Assembly: GCF_900112065.1 (NCBI RefSeq)
Contig: NZ_FOKE01000004.1
Coordinates: forward strand, 496,001 to 560,000
Length of the DNA stretch: 64,000 nt
Direction: 5' to 3'
Source: Cohnella sp. OV330
Lineage (GTDB): Bacteria; Bacillota; Bacilli; Paenibacillales; Paenibacillaceae
A program made the position numbers and the translations under genes. Shown one piece after another: positions 17,457 through 28,549 of the stretch. Every line of letters starts with the position of its first letter. Position 1 is the stretch's first letter. Below the pieces are notes generated by a model. The model did no database searches. It worked only from the letters and a program-made list of their open reading frames with translations, and was not told the origin of the DNA.

Positions 17457-17490
17457 AGCAAAAGACCGCCCGCAGGCGGCCTTTTTTTTT
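17457..17490 (+). terminator. Terminator between SulP and lyase 1 (works both ways)
   Basis: The stem AAAAG-A-CCGCC with GGCGG-C-CTTTT has one A/C mismatch and is followed by a run of nine T on the plus strand; on the minus strand it is followed by TTTTGCTTTTT. It lies between two convergent genes. Confidence 0.8.
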
Positions 17491-17580
17491 GCGTTGCTTT
17501 GCCTTCACCGTGATTTCCCGACGCTTCGTGACGCCCGATGCGTTGTACCGTTCGTCCCGGCTTTACTCGCAGTTCGACGA

Positions 17581-20500
17581 TCAGGATGTCAACTCCAGGA
17601 CGCCTCCGGCGCCGTCCAGGATCACCCATGGCGAACTCGCGAACGTCTTCGTCCCCGATGTTGCGCCTCCTTTCTCGAAAATGAGCCCTGCAGGAGCGCT
17701 CACGATGCTGTAGGTGCCTGCCGCAATGCTGGTCAATTGGCCGTAGCTGGCCGTACCGCCCGCATAAGTTCCGTGTGCCGCCAAAGCATGCGTGCCGATA
17801 ATCGTTCCGTTCAATTTCACGGTGAGCGTCACGCTTGGCTTGGGAACCGGTTTCGTTGCGGCGTTCAACTTGAAGCGTCTGCCGGATTCGGACCGAATGG
17901 TGAGCACGCCTCCGGCTTTGGTCCAGTGAACGCCTTTCGCGATCATGTTGGCATCCGCGCTTCCGCCCGAAGACACTTCCGAGTAAGCCTCGTCGTAGAG
18001 CTTGGTCGCCGCGTTCGTGAATTGGACTTCGAGCTCGGGCGCGTCGCCGGATATGGAAATCTCCGCAGCGCTTGCCGCGATGGTGGCCGGAACGTTCGAT
18101 TGGAGCAGGACGACGCCGTCTTTCTCCAATCGGACGCCATCCAGCAGCAGGACATTACTCCCGCGAACGACGGCGGCCGTGCCGTCGAATTTGAAATTCG
18201 CGTTCACCTCGATGAGCCCGCTGCCCGCCAATCGTACGTACACCATGGTTCCGTCGGAGAACGCAAGACTCTGATAAGTCGTATGGTTCTGCGAAGTTAT
18301 GGCCACTGGCGGCGAGCCGGTCCGATACGGCTGGTAGGTGGAGATGATCGTCTGCGCCGCAGCCGAAGGAAACGTAAACTTGGCGTGCCGCTGCGAAGGC
18401 TTCTGCGGGTTCAGGGCAGGAAAGATCGTCGTGCCGGACGCCGTCTTAAAATCGGAAGTGACCGATGCGCTCGAGACGGTCGGATAAATCATGCGGACGT
18501 TCATGGCCGCTTGATTTTTCTCGATCGTCGCCCCTTGCGAATTGCCGTCTACCGTTAAAGTGCCGTCGGCATGGAGCAAGTACTCGAACGGGACGCTGGA
18601 TGTCCCCTTCGCATCTAGCTTATCGATGACGACGAAGGCGTTCGGCTTGACGTAGATGATCCCTCTTCTGGCCAGGTCCAGGCCGGTCAACGCGGGATCC
18701 TGATTGTAGGCGACAGTCGCGTCCCCTACGGTTCCGTCGAACGCTTCGATGGACGCGAATCCCGCGATTCTGCCCGCTGCGCGGATGTCGTTGGTTTTCT
18801 GTCCCTTGTTGCCGTCGTACGTAATAGCGTTATGGGCCAAGGTCGTGCGGTAATAATTGTTGTGAAAATCGCTCCCGTAGGCGTCGTAATATCCGGCATC
18901 GATCGCCAGCTTTTCGCCGAAGCCATCGATCGTGAAGCTGTTCTGATCGGCGTGGCTGTGATTGTAGCTGCCGTAAACGCTGGACTTGAAGTACAACGAA
19001 ATTCGGTCCGGGTCGTACAGGCTGGAGTGCATGGCGACCCAGCCGACATCCTTCTGCCAGCGGGCCGAAGGAAGCTCGAACGGCGGCCGCTTCGCGACAC
19101 TATCGTCGCCGTAAGGGTAGGTGAACAACTTGTAAGGATCCAGCGCGACCGGCGCGGCCGCGGCTGCCCACTGGGCGCTCTCGTTTCCGTATATTTGCGC
19201 TTGCCGCCTCAGGAGGTTGACAGTTTCGCCGTTCATCGGCTTTTCGGCGCTGTCGCCGAAATGATTGCTCGGCGACCCGACCGGCAAGAAGTAGGGAACG
19301 AGATACTGTTCGTTTAGGGAAAAGGCCTTGTTATACAAATTCACGCCGGTAGCCGCCTGCAAGACGTCCGCCACTCTCTTGTCCGCCAGGTGCGACACTT
19401 CCCAATAGCCGGTGCCAGACGCCCAGCCCCCCTGCTCTCCGCCCACCGGCGGATACCAATTGATTCGGACCGGAACCGATTTTCTGAACCACTCCTTGGC
19501 ATAGTCGTGCATGGAAATGCCGTTCACGGTCCCCGTCTCGTGCATCATCGCCGTCGCGATGATCGCCACGTAGCCGGCGGCCGTTCCGCCATGCGAATCA
19601 TACGGTTTCTTGTAGAGCGAATGGGCATCGAGAATGTCGTTGTAAAGCGTTTGCGTCCGCGTATGAATGGCGGTCAGCAATTGCTGTCTGTCGGCAAGGG
19701 TAAAAGCGCTGTTGTTCGTTACGTTCAGCCAGTCGTAGGCGACGGCGGAGGCCAATACGATCTCGCGGAACGATCGGTCGTCGTTTGCATAGCTCGTCGT
19801 CCCGTTCGGGTTCCAGCCGACGATGTTCATCAAGCGCGTTTTCGTGAACGAAAGGTACTTGGATTCCGCCGTAATCAAATACATTAACGCCCCGGACAAG
19901 ATGGTCGTCGTTTCTCCGGAGGTGATCCCGAACACGTCCGACGTCGACGAGGGCTCGCTCGGCGCGCCGGTTTGAGCCGCGATCATGCCGTCTACTCTCG
20001 TTTTAGCAAAATTATAAATAGGCGCGCCTACGTTATCCTTAAGCTGCCTGAACGCGTTTAACCTACTCGCGGTCGTTAAAATTCGGGGCCTGCCTGTCGG
20101 TACGCTGTTCAACAAAGCGTTGATATCGGGCACCGTAAAAGAAACGGCGTTCGCTTTAATGCCGAATTGCCGGGTATCGCTCCATGCCGACCAGCCTTGC
20201 GGGAGATGATAGCGTACGCGCCAATAATAGCTTTCACCCGCCGTCAGCGTATTCGGAAGGTTAAACACGTTGACGGGGATTCCCGCTTTGGCAAATACGG
20301 TCGTATCAAAGGTATCGTTAGAAGCGATCTGAAGCTCATATTGATCCGCTCCCTCGACGTAGCGCCAGGAGAAATCCGGGGGATTCTGCTCGACGGACGA
20401 CCGGTCGGCGGGTCTGAACGGCATGGGCGGCTCGGTTGGCGCATCGAAGGGCCAGCCGTACCTCAGCTCGGCCGAGTCGAACACGGCAGTATCGGCAGAA

Positions 20501-21984
20501 GACGAATCGGTGGACAGCGCCACTCTTACCGACGAGGCATAGCCGGGCGGCGACACCGATACTTTTAACGTTTGCCACCCGGATACGCCGGCGGTCGATT
20601 GAACGGCGGCTGTTGCCTCGCTTAGCACCGCCCCGCCCCAATTCAGGGATTGGAGCGTCAGCTTCACTTTCCCCGAGGTCACGTTGGCTTTGACCGAAGC
20701 GGTATAGGTAGAGCCTGGCTTATGCTTGACGAGCGCGCTCTGCAGCTGCAAAATCGAAGCATCCGAATCCGCGAGCTTGACGGCCTTGCTGCCGTGATCG
20801 ACCGGGTTAGGGGCGGTTACCCAGCTCGCGCCGCTCACAGGCGAACCCGAAGCGGTCCAGCCCTCGGGCAAGGCGCCCGTCCCGGACTCGAAGCTTGGGT
20901 TGTAGAGCAGCTCGCCGCTCGTGACGGACACCTCGTCGATATAAGCGGTCGTGGCGGCGTTCTCGTCGCGCCCGTAAATCATCAGGACGAGGGTGGACGT
21001 ATAGGGCGCCTGCGGCGTATACGAAAAGGAAACCGTCTGCCATCCTGCGGCCGCGGACCGCGTAACGCCCGGAATCTGGCCGTATTGCGTGCCGCCGCCG
21101 TCAAAAGAACGGGCAAGTACCGCAACGGTGCCTGCGTCGACTTTGACTTTGGCCTGAATGTCGTACGTTTCGCCCGGCCGGATCGGAATTGGCGGCGTCT
21201 TTAATCCGATCGTGCCGACCGTCCCGCTGTTGTCGACGATTTTGACGCTTCGGGCACCCGCGCTGACGTTAGCCGTCCCCGTCTCCGTCGTCACGGATGA
21301 AGGCGCCGCGTTGGCGGCAAAAGGAACCCAACCGACCGGAAAGCCGGTCTGCGTCCCGGGATCGAGCTCGAAACCCCCGTTCGCCGCCAAATTTCCCGTT
21401 TGCCGCAGCGTGACTTCATCGATCGTGGCCAAGGCGGACGCCGGCGAGGCAGACTCGTACACGGACACGACCGCCGTTGCGCTGAAAGCCTGGGGCGGCG
21501 TGAACGTGACCGACAGCGTTTGCCAGCCGGTTACCGAAGTCGAAGCGGTCATATACGACTCGGGACCCAGGTTGCCGCTTGCATCTTTGGTTTGAACCTT
21601 GAGATGAACCGTCCCCGTCGACACGTTCGCCTTTACTTCAGCCGCGTACGTAGCGCCGTAGACGATCGGGACCGGATTCGACACGACGCCGACCTCTCTG
21701 CTTCCGCCAGCGGCATCCGTTAATTTTAATCCTTGCAATCCGCTGGATTTGAGCGCAGTGTCCATCGAGATATAGGATGCCGTGTTCGGCGTCTTGAGGG
21801 TCCAATCGGTGGGAAAGCCGCTAGCGGTCGTTTCGAAGTTTCCATTGGCGACCCGTTCCTCGCCATAGGGCCAATTCGCGGCTTGCACCGCTCTCCCTTT
21901 TAAGCCTTGGGGCAGCAAGCCGACGGCAAGCGCAAGCGTCAAAAACAAAACGGGAAATTTGTGCCTTAATACCGTTTTATCCAT
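17581..21984 (-). CDS. Secreted heparinase II/III-family polysaccharide lyase 1
   Basis: 1467-residue secreted enzyme. A signal peptide spans about residues 1-35. Three CBM4/9-like beta-sandwich modules follow (about 36-190, 190-350, 350-505; each begins NGNFE, NGGFE or NPSFE and ends with a TAYIDEV or DSAELR segment). A fibronectin-like module (PMPFRPADRSSVEQNPPDFSWRYV) leads into an alpha/alpha toroid of the DUF4962 type and then the heparinase II/III domain, with the conserved [12 protein letters not shown] and [11 protein letters not shown]. Such enzymes cleave uronic-acid polysaccharides by beta-elimination; the family resembles PL39-like alginate lyases in layout, but the substrate is not proven. 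Unlike its two neighbours it lacks the long C-terminal module set. There is no SLH or sortase signal, so it is probably released. Confidence 0.82.
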   Translation of the reverse strand: MDKTVLRHKFPVLFLTLALAVGLLPQGLKGRAVQAANWPYGEERVANGNFETTASGFPTDWTLKTPNTASYISMDTALKSSGLQGLKLTDAAGGSREVGVVSNPVPIVYGATYAAEVKANVSTGTVHLKVQTKDASGNLGPESYMTASTSVTGWQTLSVTFTPPQAFSATAVVSVYESASPASALATIDEVTLRQTGNLAANGGFELDPGTQTGFPVGWVPFAANAAPSSVTTETGTANVSAGARSVKIVDNSGTVGTIGLKTPPIPIRPGETYDIQAKVKVDAGTVAVLARSFDGGGTQYGQIPGVTRSAAAGWQTVSFSYTPQAPYTSTLVLMIYGRDENAATTAYIDEVSVTSGELLYNPSFESGTGALPEGWTASGSPVSGASWVTAPNPVDHGSKAVKLADSDASILQLQSALVKHKPGSTYTASVKANVTSGKVKLTLQSLNWGGAVLSEATAAVQSTAGVSGWQTLKVSVSPPGYASSVRVALSTDSSSADTAVFDSAELRYGWPFDAPTEPPMPFRPADRSSVEQNPPDFSWRYVEGADQYELQIASNDTFDTTVFAKAGIPVNVFNLPNTLTAGESYYWRVRYHLPQGWSAWSDTRQFGIKANAVSFTVPDINALLNSVPTGRPRILTTASRLNAFRQLKDNVGAPIYNFAKTRVDGMIAAQTGAPSEPSSTSDVFGITSGETTTILSGALMYLITAESKYLSFTKTRLMNIVGWNPNGTTSYANDDRSFREIVLASAVAYDWLNVTNNSAFTLADRQQLLTAIHTRTQTLYNDILDAHSLYKKPYDSHGGTAAGYVAIIATAMMHETGTVNGISMHDYAKEWFRKSVPVRINWYPPVGGEQGGWASGTGYWEVSHLADKRVADVLQAATGVNLYNKAFSLNEQYLVPYFLPVGSPSNHFGDSAEKPMNGETVNLLRRQAQIYGNESAQWAAAAAPVALDPYKLFTYPYGDDSVAKRPPFELPSARWQKDVGWVAMHSSLYDPDRISLYFKSSVYGSYNHSHADQNSFTIDGFGEKLAIDAGYYDAYGSDFHNNYYRTTLAHNAITYDGNKGQKTNDIRAAGRIAGFASIEAFDGTVGDATVAYNQDPALTGLDLARRGIIYVKPNAFVVIDKLDAKGTSSVPFEYLLHADGTLTVDGNSQGATIEKNQAAMNVRMIYPTVSSASVTSDFKTASGTTIFPALNPQKPSQRHAKFTFPSAAAQTIISTYQPYRTGSPPVAITSQNHTTYQSLAFSDGTMVYVRLAGSGLIEVNANFKFDGTAAVVRGSNVLLLDGVRLEKDGVVLLQSNVPATIAASAAEISISGDAPELEVQFTNAATKLYDEAYSEVSSGGSADANMIAKGVHWTKAGGVLTIRSESGRRFKLNAATKPVPKPSVTLTVKLNGTIIGTHALAAHGTYAGGTASYGQLTSIAAGTYSIVSAPAGLIFEKGGATSGTKTFASSPWVILDGAGGVLELTS

Positions 21985-22050
21985 CGTAAACCTCTTCCCG
22001 GGAACGTTCTCCCTGTTGGTTGATGTGTTGCAAAACGGTCTGGCTGAAGA

Positions 22051-22080
22051 CGAATCCGGCGCCTTGCGACGCCGGACTCG
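22051..22080 (-). terminator. Weak terminator between lyase 2 and lyase 1
   Basis: An 11-bp stem CGAGTCCGGCG/CGCCGGATTCG with one G-U pair is followed on the minus strand only by TCTTC, so termination is probably partial and lyase 1 may be read through from lyase 2. Confidence 0.5.
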
Positions 22081-22085
22081 TTTGT

Positions 22086-25000
22086 TTAAGGTTTTACGGT
22101 TACCGTCATTTCTTGGCTAGTCGTGACGCCAGCCGCGTTGATTAATTCCGCCTTGTACACGTAGGTGCCGGCCGCCCTGCCCGAGATGGCCGTGCTCGCC
22201 GATTGCGCCTGCGGCGTGCCCGCCGTCAGCGTCTTCGTATCGATCAAGCTGCCGTTTTCGTAAAGCTTGTAGATCGTTCCGTTCGTGCCCCACCACATAT
22301 TCATCGCGACGGCGTACTTCCCGTCCTGATCCCAGTTGTCGTTGGACAGCATCGGTTTGCCGGGATTCGCGTCTTTGACGACGACAGTCACGGGCTCGCA
22401 GGCAGTGACGCCGCGCGCGTTTTTCAGTTCGCAGGTGTACACGTACGTGCCGTTCGGCTTGCCGGTCACGGCCGTCTCCGCATGCTGCGCGCCGGGCGTG
22501 CCGTCCGCAAGCCGCTTATCGTCGATCTGCACGCCGTTCTCGTACAGCGTATAGCGCGTGCCGTTCTGTCCCCACCACAGATTCATCGTCACATTGTAAT
22601 TGCCGTCGTGAAGACCGTTTGCGTAGCCGCTGTCGCTGACGAGCACGGCTTTTCCGGGAACCGCCGCCGCCAGCGGCACCAATGCCTCCTGCGCCGCCTG
22701 CAGCTCCGCCGCCGCCGCATCCGCCTGCGCTTGCGTCGACGCCGCGTCCCCGTTCACTTCGTTTGCCAGCGTCAGCGCGGTTTGCAGATTCACCCACGAA
22801 GCCGGCGTATACTCTTCCTCGTAGACCGACTGCGCGGCCGAGATCTGGGCGGCCAGCGCCGATTTGTCCGCGCTCTCCGCATCCGCCGATGGAATCAGTC
22901 CGAGCCAATCCAGGTTCATCGGGCCCAGCACGTTCCACATCGTGAGCGTCGTCTTGCCCTGCGCCAGCTCAGTGCCGGTCTTGATGCGCAGCGCCTTCCA
23001 ATATTGCGGCTGCGTGCCCCAGTCGACCGTGCGCGGCGCTTCGGCCGTATACATAGCTTCGCCAAGCTGGACGAGGCGCGACGACTGGACATCGCCGGTC
23101 AGGCCCCAGCCGGCCACGTACTTCACGACGACGTCGTATTTTCCGGACTGCGGCACGTCCAGCTGCCACGAGATCGATTGACCTTTCTGATCCCATGCCG
23201 CCACGCCGGTGCCGTTGGACAGGAACGGCCGCGACGTATAGACGTCGAACTTCCCGCCGGCCGTGGATTGGAAGTGCTCCGCCTCCTTGAAGGAAGCCAG
23301 ACTGTCTTTCACCGCGTCATAGTCGTCAGCGGCTTCCGTTTCCGTCAGTTCTCCAGAGCCTGCGGTTCGCAGCCGGAGCGTGCCGCCCGTCCCTTCCATG
23401 ATGACCATGGGCGAAGCGCTCAGGAACATCGAGGTTTTGGGAGAACCGAACTTTTGGAAGACGAGTCCTTCCGGCGCCTCCAGAACCTCGTACAATCCGT
23501 CGGGCACATTCGCCAGTTGACCCCACGCGGCCGTGCCGCCGTCATACGATCCATATGCCTTGAGCGCGATCGGCGTCGCCACGCCGTCGAGTTCGACGTT
23601 CAGCGTGACGGGAGCCTGTGGCGACGGCGCGCTCCCTTCCCGGAGATGGAAGCGGTGATCGCCGCGTCCCGCCCGAACGGTCAGCAACTCACCGTTTTTC
23701 TCCATATATAGGCCGCGTTCGTTCAACGCTTCCTGCACGTCACCGCCGAGTTGGACCGGGCCATACCTGTCGTCGGTGATCGTCGCGTCGCCCGGGATGG
23801 CCACTTGCGCTTGCACTTCCGTGCCGCTCGATACCGTGAGCGTTTCGTCGTCGACGACGATCGTGGCCGGTACGTCGGCTTGGAAGCGCGCGACCCCGTC
23901 CTTGACGAGCTTCGTCCCGCCTACCAGCATGAGGCTGTCGTCCTTCGTCGTGACGGCGATGCCCTCGAATTCGATGCCGTCAGTCGTCGTCACCGTGCCG
24001 CCGTCGGTCAGGCGCACGTACACTTGGGTCCCATCGGCAAAGGCCAGATACTGATACGTGCCTTCGTTCGTCGATTCTACGATCCCGAGCGGCTGCGAGC
24101 CGACGCGGTGCGGCTCGAACGTCGAGACGATCGTCGTGCTCGGCTTCTTGGGGAAAGTGAACGTCGCATGCCGCTGCAGCGGTTTGGACGCCCAGCTGCC
24201 CGTCGGCATCACGGCTTCGCCCTGCTCGGTCAAGTACTGATCGGTCGAGTTTGCGTCCTGAACGGCGGGATAATGAAACTTCACGTCCAGCGCAGCGTTG
24301 TTCTGCGTGATCGCGGCGCCCTGCTTGTCGTCGTCGAGCTTCAGATTCGTCATGGCATGAAGCTTGAATTCGAACGAGGAACCGGCCGGATCCTTGGCCT
24401 TCAGATTGTCGACGACGACGAACGCGCCCGGCTTGACATAGATGATGCTTCGCTGCGCCTGCGCCAAGCCGGGATAATCCGGATTGTTGTACGTGTTGTA
24501 CGCTTGCGTCGCGTCTCCCACGGTCGCGTCGAAGGAATCGCTCGATACGAACCCGGTGATTCGTCCGGAAGCGGTCATGTCGAGAATTTTCTGGCCTTTA
24601 TTGCCATCGTAGGTTATTGCATTGTGAGCCAGCGTCGTCCTTGTGAAGCCTTTGTCGTGATTGCTCAGATAGCTGTCGTATTGCCCGGCGTCGATCGCCA
24701 GCTGTTCGCCGTAAGCGTTGATGACGAAGCTGTTCTGGTCCGCATGGCTGTGACCGTAGCTGCCGTATGGGCTGGATTTAAAATAGAGCGATACCCGCTC
24801 GGGATCGTATAGACTGGAGTGCATCGCCACCCAATCCGTATCCTTCTGCCACTTGGCCGTCGGCATGTCGACCGGCGGTCTCCCCTCGAGCGTCGGATCG
24901 CCGTAGGCGAAGCCGAAAAGGTAAGAGAGGTCCCGCGCGTAGCTGCCGGATTCGGCGTACCACTTGGTCACCGGATTCTGGTAGATCTGCGCCTCGCGCT

Positions 25001-28000
25001 GCGCATGCGTAGCGGTGGCCGCCGACATCGGGTCGTGCGTGCCGTCGCCGAAGACGCCGTTAGGCTGCCCGTTCGGCAGGAAATACAGGCCGAAGGTTTG
25101 CGCATTGCGGGAATAAGCCTTGTCGTATAGGCTGAGGCCCGAAGCGGCGAGCAGCACGTCGGCGAACAATTTGTCCGCCAGATGCGAGACCTGCCAATAG
25201 TTCGTTCCCGAAGCCCAACCGCCGTCGTCGCCCGCGACCGGCGGAAAAACGTTGATCCGGGCCGGAACGGACTTTTCGAACCATGCCTTGGCCATGACGG
25301 ATATCGGCGATCCGTTCACGATCGTATCGTCGTGAAGCAGCGCGATGGCGATCGTGCCGACGTAGCCGGACGCCGTCCATCCGTGCGAATTCCAGGGATT
25401 TTTATACAGCGAGGCTTCGCCCAGGATATCGTTCGCGAGCGTCTGCGTACGCCTCGCGATCATCGGCAAAATGTTCGGTTTATCTCCGCCTGCGATCAGC
25501 GGATAGATCCAGTCGTACGAAATCGCGCCTTTGTAAGCGATCTCGCGGAATGCCTGATCGACTTGCCTATAATTGGTAGAGCCTTCAGGATCCCAGGTCA
25601 AGACATTAAGCAGCCGTTCCCTGGCGAAGTTCCCGTAAGCCTCTTCTCCCGATACAAGATAAACGAACGCGGCGTTCAGCATCATATCGGTTTCTTTCCG
25701 GACGTATTGCGTCACGGCTGCGGCATCCGCTACGAAGGCTGGATCCTGCAGATTGTAATAATCGCGCGGATAGTTCAATACCGGTTCGGCAGGCAACGGC
25801 GCGTTCAAGTCGACATTGTTCCTCGCTTGTTCGAAGATCGGCTTGCCTATACCGTCTTTATACGCGCGGAAGTTTTCCAGATCCTCCGCATTGGTCAGAA
25901 TTCGGGGGTGGGTCGCCGATACGTTGTCGAACAGATCGTCCAGCTCCGGCACGAGGAAAGGAACGGCATCCGGCGTCAACCGGAATTTGCGGCTGTCGCT
26001 CCACTCCGACCAGCCGGCCGCGATATGGAACCGCACCCGCCAGTTGTACGAATTGCCGGGCTCGAGGGCAGTCGGCAAGTTGTGCAGATTGGTCGTCAGA
26101 TCGTTCCTGGCATAGACAGGCGCGCTGAATGCGGTGTCCGCCGCCGCCGCGATCTGGAATTCGTATTTGTCCGCGCCGACGATGTAAGGCCAAGCGAAAT
26201 CGGGCGCGTTCTGACTCGTGACGGCCTGATCGGCGGGCTTAAAATGCATGTACTGGCCGGCAACCAGATTCGTCGGCCACTGCAGCGAGCCCTGCGGTTC
26301 TTCCGTGGCCGGTCCGCTTGCAGAACGAAGCTCCGCGGAGTCGAACACGATCGTCGACTGATCAGCCGCAGAAGACCCGAGCAGCACGCGCACGAACGCC
26401 GTGCCCGCCGGCGTGGCGCCGCTGGCCGTCAGCTTCTGCCAGCCGGCCGCCGCGGCCGCGCTTGCCTCGTGCTGTCCAAGCAATGCTCCGTCTCCGTCGA
26501 AATACTGCATGGAAAGGATCGCCGTACCCGATCCCACGTTCGCCCGCACGGAAGCCTTGTATTCCAAATCTCCGGCATGAGGGATCAGACCGCTTCGGAT
26601 TCCCGGCGCCAGCTGCGCGCTCGTATCCGTCACGCGTACGGCTCTAGAGCCGTGATAGACCGTGTCGGTGACGGAGATCACGCTTCCCCCCGTCGGCTGA
26701 TACGCGCTCCAGCTCTCGGGCAGCCCGGAGGTTGCCTTCTCGAAGCTGGCGTTGGCGAGGAGTTCGTCGCTGCGCATGCTGACCGCGTCGACATAGGCCG
26801 CAGTCGGCGACGTCGCCGAATTTTCGTAAATATAAAGGACTGCATGATGGCTGTAAGCCTCGGCAGGCGTGTATTGCAAGGATAGCGTTTTCCAGCCGGT
26901 CGTCGTGCCCAGCTCCTCAAACTTCTGCACGTATTGACCTGCAGCGTCGAAAGCGCGGAACATCGCGAACAGCTTGCCTTGCTCGACCTTCGCCTTGAGA
27001 TTCACGGTGTAGGTCTCGCCGAAACGAATCGGAATTTCCGGCGTTTTGACGCCGACTTCCCGGCTTCCGCCAATCCCGTCGTCGCGTATTTTCAGGCTTT
27101 TCGCCCCTTCGAACACCGTAGCCGTATCCAGGGACAGATTCACGGCTTGCGCCGCGACGGTCGGAATCCATGCGGATGGCAGCGCGCCCTGCGCATCCTC
27201 GAAGCCGCCGTTCGCGATCATGTCGGCTGCCGGTTGGGGCGTGACATCCTCATAGCCCGTAATGCGCAGCTCCGCCGAGTCGAAGGCGATGACCGATTGA
27301 TTCGGCGCATCCGACCCTGCGAGCACCTTCACCGCGGCCGTGGAGGCCGGCGGCGCTCCGTTCAGGACGAGCTGCTGCCAGCCCGCCGCGGCCGCGGACG
27401 CGACACTTTCAGTGCCGATCTGCGCGCCCTGCGCATTGAGATAAAGGAGCGACAGGGCAGCGGATCCTGCAGAGACGTTCGCCCAAATGGATGCCCGATA
27501 CTGAGCGCCTGCCGAGTGGGCGACCGCCGAGCTCTGAAGGCCCAGCGCGTCCTGGACGCTGGCGTCGTTCACTTTTACGGCTCGGCTGCCTTCATAGACC
27601 GGAGACGTGACGGCAGATACGCCGGAAGCCTGCGTTCCGTATACGGACCATCCAACAGGCAAGCCTCCGGCTATCGTCTCGAAGCTCGGATTGACGAGCA
27701 ATTCCTCGCTCCTCATGGAGACTGCGTCCAAGTACGCCGTCGTCGGCGACTCGCCGCTCCGTTCATACACATAGACGATGAGGTGATGACTGTAGTCTGC
27801 AGGCGGCGTAACCGAGATTGACAGATTCTGCCAGCCTGCTGCAGCGCTAGCGGATAGGTTTTTCTGTTGATAGCCGCCGGTTGAATTAAAATAGCGTACC
27901 AACACATAAATGTTTCCTTGCGTGACGTTCGCTTTCAACTTCACCAGGTAGGTTTCCCCGAAGCGAATCGGAATTTCTCCTGATTTGACGCCGACTTCCC

Positions 28001-28304
28001 GGCTTCCGCCGATGCCGTCGTCATTCAGCTTTAAGCTCCTGCTTCCTTCGAACACAGTCGTTTCGTCGGACGTGATGTTCGCCTTCTGCGCGGGAACGGT
28101 GGGTACCCAGGCAAGCGGAAATTGCGTATTATCCAGATTTTCGAAGCTTCCGTTCGGGACCAATTCAGGTCCCTGCTGCGATTCCGCCGGGGCAGCCGCA
28201 TAGGACGCCAACGGGAAAACGGCATTTGCGAGCGCTCCCGCCAGCATCGAAACGAGTAACACGAGAGCGATCCTTCGGTTAGCCCGGCGAAGCCTGTTTT
28301 TCAT
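22086..28304 (-). CDS. Secreted heparinase II/III-family polysaccharide lyase 2
   Basis: About 2072 residues from the ATG at 28304. A signal peptide ([37 protein letters not shown]) is followed by four CBM4/9-like modules (starts PNGSFEN, NPSFET, NGGFED, NASFEK), a fibronectin-like module, the DUF4962-type toroid ([12 protein letters not shown]), the heparinase domain ([23 protein letters not shown]), a beta-sandwich rich C-terminal half, a CBM-like module ([15 protein letters not shown] to LDWLGLIP), a FIVAR-like helical segment, and two chitinase-A-type Ig-like modules ([21 protein letters not shown]). It is very similar to lyase 3 over its whole length. A strong ribosome site serves a two-codon ORF (ATG AAG TGA, 28315-28307) just before the true start. 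The substrate is not determinable; a uronic-acid polysaccharide is expected. Confidence 0.83.
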   Translation of the reverse strand: MKNRLRRANRRIALVLLVSMLAGALANAVFPLASYAAAPAESQQGPELVPNGSFENLDNTQFPLAWVPTVPAQKANITSDETTVFEGSRSLKLNDDGIGGSREVGVKSGEIPIRFGETYLVKLKANVTQGNIYVLVRYFNSTGGYQQKNLSASAAAGWQNLSISVTPPADYSHHLIVYVYERSGESPTTAYLDAVSMRSEELLVNPSFETIAGGLPVGWSVYGTQASGVSAVTSPVYEGSRAVKVNDASVQDALGLQSSAVAHSAGAQYRASIWANVSAGSAALSLLYLNAQGAQIGTESVASAAAAGWQQLVLNGAPPASTAAVKVLAGSDAPNQSVIAFDSAELRITGYEDVTPQPAADMIANGGFEDAQGALPSAWIPTVAAQAVNLSLDTATVFEGAKSLKIRDDGIGGSREVGVKTPEIPIRFGETYTVNLKAKVEQGKLFAMFRAFDAAGQYVQKFEELGTTTGWKTLSLQYTPAEAYSHHAVLYIYENSATSPTAAYVDAVSMRSDELLANASFEKATSGLPESWSAYQPTGGSVISVTDTVYHGSRAVRVTDTSAQLAPGIRSGLIPHAGDLEYKASVRANVGSGTAILSMQYFDGDGALLGQHEASAAAAAGWQKLTASGATPAGTAFVRVLLGSSAADQSTIVFDSAELRSASGPATEEPQGSLQWPTNLVAGQYMHFKPADQAVTSQNAPDFAWPYIVGADKYEFQIAAAADTAFSAPVYARNDLTTNLHNLPTALEPGNSYNWRVRFHIAAGWSEWSDSRKFRLTPDAVPFLVPELDDLFDNVSATHPRILTNAEDLENFRAYKDGIGKPIFEQARNNVDLNAPLPAEPVLNYPRDYYNLQDPAFVADAAAVTQYVRKETDMMLNAAFVYLVSGEEAYGNFARERLLNVLTWDPEGSTNYRQVDQAFREIAYKGAISYDWIYPLIAGGDKPNILPMIARRTQTLANDILGEASLYKNPWNSHGWTASGYVGTIAIALLHDDTIVNGSPISVMAKAWFEKSVPARINVFPPVAGDDGGWASGTNYWQVSHLADKLFADVLLAASGLSLYDKAYSRNAQTFGLYFLPNGQPNGVFGDGTHDPMSAATATHAQREAQIYQNPVTKWYAESGSYARDLSYLFGFAYGDPTLEGRPPVDMPTAKWQKDTDWVAMHSSLYDPERVSLYFKSSPYGSYGHSHADQNSFVINAYGEQLAIDAGQYDSYLSNHDKGFTRTTLAHNAITYDGNKGQKILDMTASGRITGFVSSDSFDATVGDATQAYNTYNNPDYPGLAQAQRSIIYVKPGAFVVVDNLKAKDPAGSSFEFKLHAMTNLKLDDDKQGAAITQNNAALDVKFHYPAVQDANSTDQYLTEQGEAVMPTGSWASKPLQRHATFTFPKKPSTTIVSTFEPHRVGSQPLGIVESTNEGTYQYLAFADGTQVYVRLTDGGTVTTTDGIEFEGIAVTTKDDSLMLVGGTKLVKDGVARFQADVPATIVVDDETLTVSSGTEVQAQVAIPGDATITDDRYGPVQLGGDVQEALNERGLYMEKNGELLTVRAGRGDHRFHLREGSAPSPQAPVTLNVELDGVATPIALKAYGSYDGGTAAWGQLANVPDGLYEVLEAPEGLVFQKFGSPKTSMFLSASPMVIMEGTGGTLRLRTAGSGELTETEAADDYDAVKDSLASFKEAEHFQSTAGGKFDVYTSRPFLSNGTGVAAWDQKGQSISWQLDVPQSGKYDVVVKYVAGWGLTGDVQSSRLVQLGEAMYTAEAPRTVDWGTQPQYWKALRIKTGTELAQGKTTLTMWNVLGPMNLDWLGLIPSADAESADKSALAAQISAAQSVYEEEYTPASWVNLQTALTLANEVNGDAASTQAQADAAAAELQAAQEALVPLAAAVPGKAVLVSDSGYANGLHDGNYNVTMNLWWGQNGTRYTLYENGVQIDDKRLADGTPGAQHAETAVTGKPNGTYVYTCELKNARGVTACEPVTVVVKDANPGKPMLSNDNWDQDGKYAVAMNMWWGTNGTIYKLYENGSLIDTKTLTAGTPQAQSASTAISGRAAGTYVYKAELINAAGVTTSQEMTVTVKP

Positions 28305-28351
28305 TCTCACTTCATTGCTCCCCTTCCTTATAAAACTCGCAAAACAATAAA

Positions 28352-28365
28352 TGTAATCGCTTGCA
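28352..28365 (-). promoter_or_regulatory. LacI/CcpA-type box before lyase 2
   Basis: TGTAATCGCTTGCA fits the cre consensus TGWNANCGNTNWCA at 13 of 14 positions (G instead of W near the end). It lies 48 bp before the lyase 2 start. A near-identical box precedes lyase 3. CcpA or a dedicated LacI regulator is inferred. Confidence 0.5.
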
Positions 28366-28415
28366 AGGCGATATTCCAAAATAGGTTAGCATAGAGACTT
28401 CACGGTAACTACGCA

Positions 28416-28465
28416 CGTATTGCACAAAAATAGAGGAATCTTCACCCCTATATTTGTGCAATACG
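28416..28465. repeat. Palindromic intergenic repeat, 18-bp arms
   Basis: Arms 28416-28433 and 28448-28465 are complementary with a single A/A mismatch around a 14-nt loop. The left arm plus loop (TATTGCACAAAAAT then TTCACCC) resembles the element at 50095 (TATCGCGCAAAAAT then TTCACCC), so both may belong to one dispersed family. No T run follows on either strand, so it is not a plain terminator. Confidence 0.6.
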
Positions 28466-28549
28466 CAATATGATCTTAAAATTGTGCCGCTTATCTTTAA
28501 AAAAGACCACCTCTTCCGTTCAGCCTGTCTGATGGCGAACCCGCTCTTT

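Noticed and set aside
28416-28465. Intrinsic terminator of the aldehyde dehydrogenase gene
   Set aside because: The stem is strong, but neither strand has a T run after it; a palindromic repeat fits better.
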